Positions 40,011-48,686 of a stretch of DNA of 64,000 bases are shown in pieces. The position numbers were made by a program, and so were the translations under genes. Within the stretch, counting starts at the first letter, position 1, and each line of letters begins with the position of its first letter. A model generated the notes under the pieces. It was given only the letters and a program-made list of their open reading frames with translations. It was not told where the DNA came from and did not search any database. The DNA comes from Acinetobacter brisouioides. GTDB taxonomy: Bacteria; Pseudomonadota; Gammaproteobacteria; Pseudomonadales; Moraxellaceae. The stretch covers positions 310,001-374,000 of the forward strand of contig NZ_SJNX01000002.1 in NCBI RefSeq assembly GCF_004331075.1. Reading direction: 5' to 3'.

Positions 40011-41398
40011 TGTCCAAGCAAATTTTACTCAATGCCTTTGACATGAACAGTGTTGGACACATCAATCACGGTTTATGGACACATCCACGCGACCAGTCCT
40101 ACCGTTTTGATGAGCTGAGCTACTGGACAGATTTAGCCAAAACCCTTGAAAAAGGCTTGTTTGATGGTTTGTTTATTGCTGACATTACAGGGGTTTATGA
40201 TGTTTACCAAAACAACCTCGATGTGACCTTACGCGAATCAGTACAACTGCCGAGTCACGACCCTGCAACCCTGATTTCTGCGATGGCAGGTGTCACAGAG
40301 CATTTGGGTTTTGGCTTAACGGTGAATTTAAGTTATGAACATCCTTATCAACTGGCACGACGCTTTGCCAGTCTAGACCACCTGACTCGCGGACGGATCG
40401 GCTGGAATATCGTCACAGGCTACCTCGACAGTGCCGAACGCCTGATTGGTCAGTCAGGGCTGAAAGATCACGACTTACGTTACGAACAAGCCGAAGAATT
40501 TCTAGAGTTATCTTACAAGTTCTGGCAAGACTCATGGGAAGACGATGCTGTACTGAAAGACAAGCAGCAACGCATCTTTAGTGACCCGCGCAAGGTTCAC
40601 CCAATTCAGCATCACGGGCGCTTCTTCCAAAGTGAAGGCGTGTTTCAGGTTGCGCCATCGCCACAGCGCACACCCGTGTTGTTTCAGGCAGGCGCATCGC
40701 CACGTGGCATGCAGTTTGCTACGCGCCATGCCGAATGTGTGTTTATTGGTGGCGATCGCCCTGAGAAAATCCGTCAGCAAGTACAGCGCCTGCGCCAACT
40801 GGCACAAGAGCAAGGACGCGATCCTCATTCGATTAAAGTCTTTGTCGGTATTACCGTGGTGACTGCGGCAACATCAGCCGAAGCTCAGGAAAAACTCATC
40901 GAATATCAACGCTATGCCAGCCCTGAAGCAGGCTTGGCGCATTATTCCAGTTCGGTTGGCATCGACCTTGCTCAATTTGCCGATGATGAAGCCATTCCTT
41001 ATCAACACACCAACAGTATTGCTTCGGTCAATCAGAAATTTAAAGAACAGCGCATTACCCCAAAGGATTTGAAGCAACAACACATTTTAGGTGGACGTTA
41101 TCCGCTCTTTGTGGGCAGCGGTGCTGAAGTTGCCGAGCAACTGATTGAACTGCTGGATCAAACCGACATTGATGGCTTTAACCTGACCCGTACCATCACC
41201 CCCGAATCACATGAAGATTTTATTCAGTATGTGATTCCTGAATGGCAGCAGCGCGGACGTTACAAAACTGCTTATGCCGATGGCACATTGCGTCACAAGA
41301 TTTTTGCACAAGGCAATCAACTGCCTACTCAACATCCTGCACGTCAGGGCAAAACGCAAACACAGACATTATCAAATGCTGTCGCATTCGGCGGCTAA
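40010..41398 (+). CDS. LLM-class flavin-dependent monooxygenase (NtaA/SnaA/DszA family)
   Basis: The 462-residue product is a luciferase-like monooxygenase of the NtaA/SnaA/DszA group, which uses FMNH2 from a separate reductase to oxidise substrates such as sulfones or nitrilotriacetate. Signatures are AFDMNSVGHINHGLWTHPRDQS, LTVNLSYEHPYQLARRFASLDHLTRGRIGWNIVTGYLDSA and VLFQAGASPRGMQFATRHAECVF. Its place with two SfnB-like enzymes and a MetNIQ-like importer points to an organosulfur compound, which is inference. No flavin reductase gene of its own follows; the flavodoxin-like gene at 44949 is on the other strand. Confidence 0.88.
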   Translation: MSKQILLNAFDMNSVGHINHGLWTHPRDQSYRFDELSYWTDLAKTLEKGLFDGLFIADITGVYDVYQNNLDVTLRESVQLPSHDPATLISAMAGVTEHLGFGLTVNLSYEHPYQLARRFASLDHLTRGRIGWNIVTGYLDSAERLIGQSGLKDHDLRYEQAEEFLELSYKFWQDSWEDDAVLKDKQQRIFSDPRKVHPIQHHGRFFQSEGVFQVAPSPQRTPVLFQAGASPRGMQFATRHAECVFIGGDRPEKIRQQVQRLRQLAQEQGRDPHSIKVFVGITVVTAATSAEAQEKLIEYQRYASPEAGLAHYSSSVGIDLAQFADDEAIPYQHTNSIASVNQKFKEQRITPKDLKQQHILGGRYPLFVGSGAEVAEQLIELLDQTDIDGFNLTRTITPESHEDFIQYVIPEWQQRGRYKTAYADGTLRHKIFAQGNQLPTQHPARQGKTQTQTLSNAVAFGG

Positions 41399-41422
41399 AC
41401 ACACAATTTTGAGATCTTTTTC

Positions 41423-42259
41423 ATGGGACAAACACAGACATTATCGGGTAAGAAAATCGCCAGTATTGGCGTAGTGGTGGTTGCCGTCATCGCAGGCTTA
41501 TTTGCATGGAATCAGCACCGCCAGGCACAAAGCAAAGAACTGGTGATCGGGATTACCCCCGCTTTTGCCAATACCTTGCAAGTCGCAGCCAATGAAGCCA
41601 AAAAACAAGGGCTGAATGTCAAACTGGTGGAGTTTTCTGACTGGAACACCCCCAACATTACCCTGAATCATGGCGATATTGATGCCAATTTTTTCCAGCA
41701 TCAACCATTTTTAAATAATGCGATTAAAGAAGGTAAATACGAGCTTCAGCCTTTTGCCGCGGGCGCTGCATCACGCGTTGGGCTGTATTCGAAAAAATAC
41801 AGCAGTCTGGATGCCTTGCCGAACAAAGCGCGTGTTGCTGTGCCGAATGACCCAGTCAACGAAGGTCGCGCCTTATTGTTATTACAACAAGCCAAACTGA
41901 TTACCTTAAAAGACCCAAGCAATTATTTATCGGATTTAAAAGACATTGTGGCAAATCCAAAAGACTTACAATTCGTTGAAATGGAAGGCCCACAAACTGC
42001 TCGTGCCGTGGATGATGTCGATTTGGCATTCAGTTATCCGCATTATTTAAACCTTGCCAAAACCATCAACCCGAAAAAAGCCTTACTGCTCAATGCCCAA
42101 GAAGACAAACGCTATGCAATTCTTTTTGTAGTGCGTAAAGACTATAAAGATGAAGGCGGTCGCTTACAAAAATTTGTCGATATTTATCAACACTCACCAC
42201 AAGTCAAAGCCTCACTGAATGCAGAAATTGGCTCTGGGCTGTGGTATGCAGGGTGGTAA
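41423..42259 (+). CDS. MetQ/NlpA-family substrate-binding protein (1), membrane-anchored
   Basis: The 278-residue protein is the periplasmic binding part of a MetNIQ-type ABC importer. It shows the MetQ pattern: IGITPAFANTLQVAANEAKKQG, LVEFSDWNTPNITLNHGDIDANFFQHQPFL, IAVPNDPVNEGRALLLLQ-like VAVPNDPVNEGRALLLLQQ and EGPQTARAVDDVDLAFSYPHYL. Methionine-type MetQ is a lipoprotein; here the N-terminus (KKIASIGVVVVAVIAGLFAWNQHRQ) has a hydrophobic span with no lipobox cysteine, so it is probably held by an uncleaved helix. It starts 24 bp after the monooxygenase. The ligand is unknown; methionine or another organosulfur molecule are candidates. Confidence 0.87.
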   Translation: MGQTQTLSGKKIASIGVVVVAVIAGLFAWNQHRQAQSKELVIGITPAFANTLQVAANEAKKQGLNVKLVEFSDWNTPNITLNHGDIDANFFQHQPFLNNAIKEGKYELQPFAAGAASRVGLYSKKYSSLDALPNKARVAVPNDPVNEGRALLLLQQAKLITLKDPSNYLSDLKDIVANPKDLQFVEMEGPQTARAVDDVDLAFSYPHYLNLAKTINPKKALLLNAQEDKRYAILFVVRKDYKDEGGRLQKFVDIYQHSPQVKASLNAEIGSGLWYAGW

Positions 42260-42261
42260 CA

Positions 42262-43092
42262 ATGTCAGGACTATTAAAATCTCGCCCTTTAATTATAAGT
42301 TTTGTCGTGGTTTTGGCTATTTTTGGCTTGGCAGGCTATCGTTATATTCAGCAAAAAAATCAGGATAATGTGCTTACCATAGGCATTAGCCCACCCTATA
42401 AAGATCTACTTCAAAGCGTTGCAGATGATGTTGAAAAACAAGGCATTCATGTCAAACTGGTCGAATTTTCTGATTGGCAAGCACCCAATATTGCAGTGCA
42501 AAATGGTGATATTGATGCCAACTTTTTTCAGCAAAGTGTTTATCTAAAAAATGCGATTCGCCAAACTCATTTTAATTTACATGCTTTCGCTGTTGGAACT
42601 GGTAGCCATGTTGGGCTTTATTCAAAGAAATACCATTCGCTCGCAGAGTTACCTGAACATGCCCGAATTGTCATTCCAAGTGACCCAGTCAATTTGGCTC
42701 GCGCATTAATTTTATTAGATAAAGCGAAACTCATTCAGTTAAAAGATGTCAAAAATGAGCTTTCTACCCGACAAGATATTATTTCCAATCCTAAACAATT
42801 TCAATTTGTTGAAGTTGAAGGTCCTCAAACTGCACGTGCCATTGATGATGCTGATTTAATTTTTGGTTATCCACATTATTTAAAAATGGCAAAAACAGCA
42901 AACCCTAAAGATGCTCTTTTCTTAGATCCGATTGATAAAAAATATGCCATTCTTTTTGTAACACGCGGCGATTATCAAGATAAAAATCAAAAACTTGCTA
43001 CTTTTGTTCAAACATTTCAACACTCAGCAAAAGTTCAACAAATTTTAGATAAAGATTTTGGTCAAGGTCTCTGGTTTAAAGGTTGGCAATAG
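42262..43092 (+). CDS. MetQ/NlpA-family substrate-binding protein (2), membrane-anchored
   Basis: This 276-residue paralogue of the previous gene starts at the ATG at 42262, 2 bp past its stop. It has the same motifs (IGISPPYKDLLQSVADDV, VKLVEFSDWQAPNIAVQNGDIDANFF, VIPSDPVNLARALILLDKAKL, EGPQTARAIDDADLIFGYPHYL). Its N-terminus (PLIISFVVVLAIFGLAGYRYI) also lacks a lipobox cysteine. By eye the gene is more AT-rich than its partner and neighbours, so the pair may come from an old duplication or separate acquisition. Two binding proteins could let one permease take two substrates. Confidence 0.87.
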   Translation: MSGLLKSRPLIISFVVVLAIFGLAGYRYIQQKNQDNVLTIGISPPYKDLLQSVADDVEKQGIHVKLVEFSDWQAPNIAVQNGDIDANFFQQSVYLKNAIRQTHFNLHAFAVGTGSHVGLYSKKYHSLAELPEHARIVIPSDPVNLARALILLDKAKLIQLKDVKNELSTRQDIISNPKQFQFVEVEGPQTARAIDDADLIFGYPHYLKMAKTANPKDALFLDPIDKKYAILFVTRGDYQDKNQKLATFVQTFQHSAKVQQILDKDFGQGLWFKGWQ

Positions 43093-43104
43093 GAGATAAG
43101 CAAT

Positions 43105-44172
43105 ATGGTTAGTTTTGGGACATCGCTCGAATTTAGTACACCACATATCAAAATTCGCAACCTGAATAAATACTATGCGGGACAAAGCCAACAGGTTCAT
43201 GCCTTAAAAGACATTCAGCTGGATATTCCGCAAGGGCATATTTTTGGCATTATCGGTAAAAGTGGTGCAGGAAAATCCTCTCTGATCCGTAGCCTGAATG
43301 GTCTAGAACAGCCATCGAGTGGTCAAATCCTGATTCATCAACAGGATTTGACCCAGCTCAAACATGCCGAGCTGATTCAACTGCGTCAGAAAATTGGCAT
43401 GATTTTTCAGCATTTTAATTTAATGTCTGCCAAAACCGTACGCGAAAATGTGGCATTGCCCCTAAAAATTGCAGGGGTTGCCAAAGCGGAAATATCTTCA
43501 CGCGTCAATCATGTGCTGGAGTTGGTCGGGCTGAGTGAAAAAGCCGAGCATTACCCTGCCCAGCTTTCAGGCGGACAAAAACAACGTGTCGGAATTGCCC
43601 GAGCATTGGTACATCAACCAGAAATCTTGCTCTGTGATGAAGCTACCTCGGCACTCGATCCAGAAAGCACGACCACCATTTTGGCTTTGCTGAAAAAAAT
43701 CAATCAGGAACTGGGTATTACCATTGTGCTGATTACCCATGAAATGCAGGTCATTCGTGACATTTGCGATGAGGTGGTGGTGATTGATCACGGTGAAATT
43801 GTCGAGTCTGGTGCGGTGTGGTCGGTATTTTCCAACCCTCAACAGCAGATTACCCAAGAACTACTGAACTTGGAACAACTGGATTTTGGTATGGCCTTAA
43901 CTGCTGATGCCAGCCCTGAACATACCCAAAAAATTCTGCAAATTGAATATGCACATCGCGCCGATCAGGCATTTGACTTTAACCAACTTCTGCAACAGTT
44001 TCAGTCACCTGTACAGATTCTGCAAAGCCATATTGATCAGATTCAGCACTATATCGTGGCGCGTTTGGTGATTGCAGTTAATTCAGATCATCAAACACCT
44101 GATTTACAAGATTGGCAGCATATTCAGCATTTACAATTCAAGGAGCTCGGTTATGCAAGATCAGCTATTTGA
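43105..44172 (+). CDS. MetN-type ABC transporter ATP-binding protein
   Basis: The 355-residue ATPase powers the importer. It has Walker A GKSGAGKSS, the Q-loop MIFQHFNLMSAKTV, the signature LSGGQKQRVGIARAL, Walker B ILLCDEATSALDP and the H-loop VLITHEMQVI. The C-terminal 100 residues form the NIL/C2-type regulatory domain of MetN proteins, which binds substrate and inhibits transport. It overlaps the permease gene by 20 bp. I leave out a metN symbol because the neighbouring desulfurisation genes suggest a substrate other than methionine. Confidence 0.92.
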   Translation: MVSFGTSLEFSTPHIKIRNLNKYYAGQSQQVHALKDIQLDIPQGHIFGIIGKSGAGKSSLIRSLNGLEQPSSGQILIHQQDLTQLKHAELIQLRQKIGMIFQHFNLMSAKTVRENVALPLKIAGVAKAEISSRVNHVLELVGLSEKAEHYPAQLSGGQKQRVGIARALVHQPEILLCDEATSALDPESTTTILALLKKINQELGITIVLITHEMQVIRDICDEVVVIDHGEIVESGAVWSVFSNPQQQITQELLNLEQLDFGMALTADASPEHTQKILQIEYAHRADQAFDFNQLLQQFQSPVQILQSHIDQIQHYIVARLVIAVNSDHQTPDLQDWQHIQHLQFKELGYARSAI

Positions 44173-44812
44173 TTTATTACTGACAGGCACACTCGACACT
44201 TTAGTCATGGTCGGGCTGTCAGCAGTGATTGCCTTGCTGATCGGGTTGCCACTTGCGGTCATCTTGGTCAGCACATCTCCTCAAGGCATTTTTCCTTCCG
44301 TTAAGATCAATCAACCAATCGGCTGGATCATTAACATTACCCGTTCTGTGCCTTTTCTGATTTTAATGGTGGCACTGATTCCAATTACCCGTTGGGTTGT
44401 CGGGACGAGCTACGGCGTTTGGGCTGCAATTGTACCTCTATCACTGGCAGCCACACCATTTTTCGCGCGGATTGCCGAAGTGAGTTTAAGAGAAGTCGAT
44501 CATGGTCTGATTGAAGCAGCTCAAGCCATGGGCTGTAACCGTAAGCAGATTATCTGGCATGTGCTGTTGCCTGAAGCTTTGCCCGGCATTGTGGCAGGAT
44601 TTACCGTGACCATTGTCACCATGATCAACTCCTCCGCAATTGCAGGCGCAATTGGTGCGGGCGGTTTGGGTGATGTGGCTTATCGTTATGGTTATCAACG
44701 CTTTGACTTGCAAATTATGTTTGCGGTGATTGTAGTGTTGGTGATACTGGTGATGTTGATTCAAGCTACTGGCGATCAACTGGCACGCCAACTAGATAAA
44801 CGTAAATTGTGA
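44153..44812 (+). CDS. MetI-type ABC transporter permease
   Basis: The 219-residue inner-membrane permease starts at the ATG at 44153, with a perfect AGGAG 8 bases upstream and within the end of the ATPase gene. About five membrane helices are visible (LVMVGLSAVIALLIGLPLAVIL, ITRSVPFLILMVALIP and others). The EAA loop that touches the ATPase reads EAAQAMGCNRKQIIWHVLLPEALPGIVAG. It is the last gene of the operon; a modest hairpin (GAGGAT/ATCCTC at 44871-44888) may terminate transcription. Confidence 0.92.
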   Translation: MQDQLFDLLLTGTLDTLVMVGLSAVIALLIGLPLAVILVSTSPQGIFPSVKINQPIGWIINITRSVPFLILMVALIPITRWVVGTSYGVWAAIVPLSLAATPFFARIAEVSLREVDHGLIEAAQAMGCNRKQIIWHVLLPEALPGIVAGFTVTIVTMINSSAIAGAIGAGGLGDVAYRYGYQRFDLQIMFAVIVVLVILVMLIQATGDQLARQLDKRKL

Positions 44813-44948
44813 TTGGCAATGAATACTGAACGTTCCTTCTCCCTTTGGGATGAGGAACACTGTTCCGCAAGAGGATGAAAGTATCCTCATTGTGCTTTTT
44901 TGCTTAAAAAATGACTTATGAAAGAAGCCTAATACTGTGAATACAGAT

Positions 44949-45509
44949 TTAGGCTGAATGATTCAGGCGATTCAACATGAGCGCGATATATTCACCAAAC
45001 CAGATAGCTGTATCCAGATCACCTTGCGGTGGGGTAATTTCGACAGGTGCATTGTTGGATTGGGTCATGAGTCCCAAATGGCTGGCCAAACGGTTTAAAT
45101 CGGTGTCTTTTTGCCCTGTCGACAACAACGGTAAACCTGTCCAAAGCATGCCATGCTGCATGGCAAACAAGTTAATTTGCTGCAACACAGAAAGTTTGTC
45201 ACCGCTTAAACCACCCGAATTGGTAAAGCCTGCGGCAAGTTTGCCTTGCCACAAACGGTTGATCCAGCGCTTCGAGGTTGAGTCCATAAACATTTTGAAC
45301 TGCCCCGTAACACTGCCCATATAAGTTGGGCAGCCTAGAATAATGCCATGTGCCTGATCCAGCTTGTCCCAATCCACATGCTCAATCGACATGACATGCG
45401 TGGTCACGCCAATTTGCGCTGCGCCTTTGGCAATGTATTGGGCAACTTTTGCGGTATGCCCATACGGGCTGTGGTAGACAATAGCAAGGGATTTAGGCAA
45501 CGTCGTCAT
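44949..45509 (-). CDS. Flavodoxin-family NAD(P)H:quinone oxidoreductase-like protein
   Basis: The 186-residue cytoplasmic protein has a flavodoxin fold: the FMN phosphate loop YHSPYGHTAKVAQYIAKGA, then ILGCPTYMGSVTGQFKMFMDSTSKRW (resembling WrbA) and GFTNSGGLSGDKLSVLQQ. It likely binds FMN and reduces quinones or shuttles electrons. It faces the sulfur operon, convergent with its permease, so it is a separate transcript; a supporting role as flavin source for the monooxygenase is only speculation. Confidence 0.82.
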   Translation of the reverse strand: MTTLPKSLAIVYHSPYGHTAKVAQYIAKGAAQIGVTTHVMSIEHVDWDKLDQAHGIILGCPTYMGSVTGQFKMFMDSTSKRWINRLWQGKLAAGFTNSGGLSGDKLSVLQQINLFAMQHGMLWTGLPLLSTGQKDTDLNRLASHLGLMTQSNNAPVEITPPQGDLDTAIWFGEYIALMLNRLNHSA

Positions 45510-45553
45510 TATTGAGAATCAATAGCAAAAAATCCCGAGCAGTTTAGCATGAA

Positions 45554-46294
45554 TTATTCCTGCATAAACACGAATGTCGCCATGCGACCTGTTTTCGCAT
45601 TACGGCGATAGGAGAAATAATCCTCCGTCTGGGTGTAGGTGCACTGATCCCCACCCGACACTAAAGCCACGCCATGCTGCTCTAAAATATAACGCGCAAT
45701 CGCATACAGATCAGCATAATATTTCCCTGCCTGCTCGCCTGCTTTAAAGGCGAACTCTAACGGGTATTTTTCACAAAATGCCTGTTTGACTTCTGCGCCA
45801 ATCTCAAAACAAGGCTGGCTAATACACGCACCGAGCCATGCCCATGTGGGTTGGGTCTGCATGGTAGCAATGGTATTTTCAATAATTCCGCCTGCCAGAC
45901 CACGCCAGCCCGCATGCAGATTTGCTACTTCAGTGCCATCAGCATTACCTAAAACCACAGGCAAACAGTCTGCAGTCATCATCAAGATGGCATGCCCTTT
46001 TTGCTGGGTGACCAAACCATCCCCCACCAACGGCTCAAAGTAGACTTGCTGATTGACCGTATGGCAAATCGTGCTATGAGTTTGCGTCATCCACGTCAGC
46101 TTGTTGACGCCATATAGGGCAAACTCTTTCAATAATGCCATACGATGCTGTTGTACACGTTGCGGATCATCCTGCACATGCAATGCCAGATTAAACCCTG
46201 ACAGTTCAGTACGTTCACTGGAAAGGCTTTCTGGATGCTGAACATGGGTTTGTCCAACATAAACGCCTTGGGGTAAACCTTGAACAAATTGCAT
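45554..46294 (-). CDS. pgeF: Purine nucleoside phosphorylase/laccase-domain protein PgeF (YfiH)
   Basis: YfiH/PgeF proteins are zinc- or copper-linked enzymes; E. coli YfiH edits peptidoglycan precursors, and relatives act on purine nucleosides. I use the ATG at 46294, preceded by GGAG at 9 bases; the frame is open further upstream into rluD. The 246-residue product has GFNLALHVQDDPQRV, TWMTQTHSTICH, MMTADCLPVVLGNADGTEVANLHAGWRGLAGG (metal Cys/His) and FSYRRNAKTGRMATFVF. It follows rluD by about 40 bp, a common pairing. Confidence 0.9.
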   Translation of the reverse strand: MQFVQGLPQGVYVGQTHVQHPESLSSERTELSGFNLALHVQDDPQRVQQHRMALLKEFALYGVNKLTWMTQTHSTICHTVNQQVYFEPLVGDGLVTQQKGHAILMMTADCLPVVLGNADGTEVANLHAGWRGLAGGIIENTIATMQTQPTWAWLGACISQPCFEIGAEVKQAFCEKYPLEFAFKAGEQAGKYYADLYAIARYILEQHGVALVSGGDQCTYTQTEDYFSYRRNAKTGRMATFVFMQE

Positions 46295-46334
46295 GACTGA
46301 ATTCTCCGATTGCGGTGTCACAGATACAGCCTGA

Positions 46335-47396
46335 TTAGTAGGCTGCATTTTCTTCGCGTAATACTTGTACCAGATTTTTAAAGTCTTCTGGCCAAGGTGC
46401 TTCAAAAAGCATTTCTTCTTGCGTACGTGGATGAACCAAGCCCAGTTTCGCTGCATGTAAGGCTTGACGGCGGAAACCACGTAGCGTCTCGGCTAAACGC
46501 TCTGAAGCGCCAGCAGGCACACGAACACGACTCATATACACAGAATCGCCCACCAAACTATAGCCAATATAGGTGAAATGCACCCGAATCTGATGCGTAC
46601 GACCTGTTTCAAGCTGTGCTTGCACACGGGTAAAATTCTGAAAACGCTCTTTGACATTATAATGCGTCACCGCATCACGCCCACCAGGCAGCACGGTCAT
46701 TTTCACACGGTCAACAGGGTGACGTTTAATTGGTTCATCAATCGTGCCACCTGCAATAATGTTGCCATACACCACAAGGTCATAGACACGATAGACTGAC
46801 TTATCACCGAGTTGCTTGGTCAATGAAAACTGTGCTTCCAGATTTTTCGCTACTACGAGCAAACCACTGGTGTCTTTATCGATCCGATGTACCAATCCGG
46901 CACGCGACAACTCTGCCGATTTTGGATAGTGATACAGCAAAGCATTGACCAGCGTTCCAGAGCCATTACCAGCGCCAGGATGCACCACCATACCAACAGG
47001 TTTATTAATGACAAGAATATCGTCATCTTCATAAACAATATCTAAAGGAATATTTTCAGGCTGGTTGTGAGTTTGCACCTCAAGCTCAACATCAAGCGTG
47101 AGCAATTCATGCCCTTCACAGCGATATTTCGGTTTAATTTTGTTACCGTCTACCAGCAGATGCCCATCTTTCATCCATTGTTTAAGTTTTTCTCGTGAAA
47201 AATCAGCCCAAACGGTTGCTGCAACCTGATCAATTCGCAGCCCAAGGTATTGTTCATCCACCTGAAATTGCAACGATAAATGTGTTGCAGTTACGCTCGA
47301 AGTATGATTATCTGCATCCTCAGCATCTTCAAGTAAATTGAAATCTGTTTCAGTGGAATTAGAATGAGAAGATTGTGTTGAAGTCATTTGGCTCAT
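46335..47396 (-). CDS. rluD: 23S rRNA pseudouridine synthase RluD
   Basis: RluD makes pseudouridines 1911, 1915 and 1917 in helix 69 of 23S rRNA. The 353-residue product has a 40-residue acidic, Ser/Thr-rich N-terminal extension, then an S4 RNA-binding domain (GLRIDQVAATVWADFSREKLKQWMKDGHLLVDG) and the catalytic RluA-type domain with HRIDKDTSGLLVVAKN and GRTHQIRVHFTYIGYSLVGD. The divergent bamD neighbour is the typical location, supporting RluD rather than RluC. Confidence 0.93.
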   Translation of the reverse strand: MSQMTSTQSSHSNSTETDFNLLEDAEDADNHTSSVTATHLSLQFQVDEQYLGLRIDQVAATVWADFSREKLKQWMKDGHLLVDGNKIKPKYRCEGHELLTLDVELEVQTHNQPENIPLDIVYEDDDILVINKPVGMVVHPGAGNGSGTLVNALLYHYPKSAELSRAGLVHRIDKDTSGLLVVAKNLEAQFSLTKQLGDKSVYRVYDLVVYGNIIAGGTIDEPIKRHPVDRVKMTVLPGGRDAVTHYNVKERFQNFTRVQAQLETGRTHQIRVHFTYIGYSLVGDSVYMSRVRVPAGASERLAETLRGFRRQALHAAKLGLVHPRTQEEMLFEAPWPEDFKNLVQVLREENAAY

Positions 47397-47459
47397 TAAG
47401 ACAATAATGGTTTAATAATGCCATTGTAGCTCATTGGCCGTATTAACTGAGGAATTTTT

Positions 47460-48575
47460 ATGTCGCTACCACGTTATAAAGTTACTATGCTTGTGCTTTG
47501 TTTAGGCATTGCTGGTACATTTGTGGGCTGTAGCAGCAATCCATCAAAAAAAGAAGTTGTCGATCTTGGACCACAAAACAGCGAACAAGCCTACTTTGAT
47601 TCGGCTGAACAAGCGCTCAATAATGGTCAATATAATGAAGCGGCAAAAAATCTCCAAGCGATTGATACTTACTTTCCAACAGGCACACATGCTCAAAAAG
47701 CGCAGTTGGATTTAATTTATGTGAAGTTCCAACAAAAAGATTATCCTGGGGTTGTCACAGCGGCTGATCGCTTTATTCGTTTAAACCCAGACCATCCAAA
47801 TGTTGCTTATGCTTACTATGCACGTGGCGTTGCCAACATGGAACAAAATTATGATGGTCTTGTGCGTTACACTTCACTTAAGCAGTCACACCGTGATATC
47901 AACTATTTAAAATTGGCCTATCAAAACTTTGTTGATCTAATTCGTCGTTTCCCATCAAGCCAATATTCTGTCGATGCTGCACAGCGTATGAAATATATTG
48001 GTCAGGAACTTGCAGAACACGAAATGACTGCTGCACGTTTCAACGTTGAACGTAAAGCATGGATCGCTGCAATTGAACGTAGCCAATGGGTAGTTGAACA
48101 TTATCCAAATACACCACAAATTCCAGAAGCGCTGGCAACCATTGCTTACAGCTATAACCAGTTAGGTGATCAGCAAAGCGCTCAGCAATATACCAATGTC
48201 TTAAAACTAAATTATCCAAATTTAGTCAAAGCCAATGGCAGTGTGAACCTTGCAGCAGCACGTAAAGAAGGTAGCTGGTGGAACAAGGCGACTTTAGGTA
48301 TTTTTGGTCGTAGCTCAGAAAACAACGTGCGCGATCAGAAAGCTAGTCATGATAATGCTACAGAAGAAAAACGTAGCTGGACCAATCGACTAAGCTTCGG
48401 TGTGCTCGACAAACCTGAAACAGAAGCAACAGCCACAGCGACCACTGCAACACCTTCGCCAGTGATTGCTTCCGAACCTGTTGCAGCACCTGTTAGCAAT
48501 TCAAATGAAAAACCAAAGCGTAGCTGGACTAACCGCCTAAGTTTAGGTTTGCTCGATAAACCAGAAAGCAACTAA
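47460..48575 (+). CDS. bamD: Outer membrane assembly lipoprotein BamD, with extended C-terminus
   Basis: BamD is an essential TPR lipoprotein of the BAM complex that folds outer membrane barrels. The lipobox FVGC has its cysteine at residue 24 after the signal peptide. Residues about 35-265 carry the TPR region: YFDSAEQALNNGQYNEAAKNLQAID, YPGVVTAADRFIRLNPDHPNVAYAYYARGVA, YQNFVDLIRRFPSSQYSVDAAQRM, and HEMTAARFNVERKAWIAAI. E. coli BamD is 245 residues; this one is 371. The extra 100 residues contain three versions of one motif (WNKATLGIFG from 271, KRSWTNRLSFGVLDKPE from 304, KRSWTNRLSLGLLDKPE from 353) in low-complexity linkers. It is divergent from rluD. Confidence 0.95.
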   Translation: MSLPRYKVTMLVLCLGIAGTFVGCSSNPSKKEVVDLGPQNSEQAYFDSAEQALNNGQYNEAAKNLQAIDTYFPTGTHAQKAQLDLIYVKFQQKDYPGVVTAADRFIRLNPDHPNVAYAYYARGVANMEQNYDGLVRYTSLKQSHRDINYLKLAYQNFVDLIRRFPSSQYSVDAAQRMKYIGQELAEHEMTAARFNVERKAWIAAIERSQWVVEHYPNTPQIPEALATIAYSYNQLGDQQSAQQYTNVLKLNYPNLVKANGSVNLAAARKEGSWWNKATLGIFGRSSENNVRDQKASHDNATEEKRSWTNRLSFGVLDKPETEATATATTATPSPVIASEPVAAPVSNSNEKPKRSWTNRLSLGLLDKPESN

Positions 48576-48594
48576 TTTCGGTCTATCGTTCATA

Positions 48595-48620
48595 AAGGCA
48601 AGCTCATGAGCTTGCCTTTT
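48595..48620 (+). terminator. Terminator after bamD
   Basis: A perfect 26-bp palindrome of the form AAAGGCAAGCTCA/TGAGCTTGCCTTT, 19 bp past the bamD stop, with a T-rich 3' side. Confidence 0.85.
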
Positions 48621-48686
48621 ATATTTTGTGTACCTTGAAAATTTGTTACACTGCTTAACCCGCATCGTATTGTTACATCCCTGATT

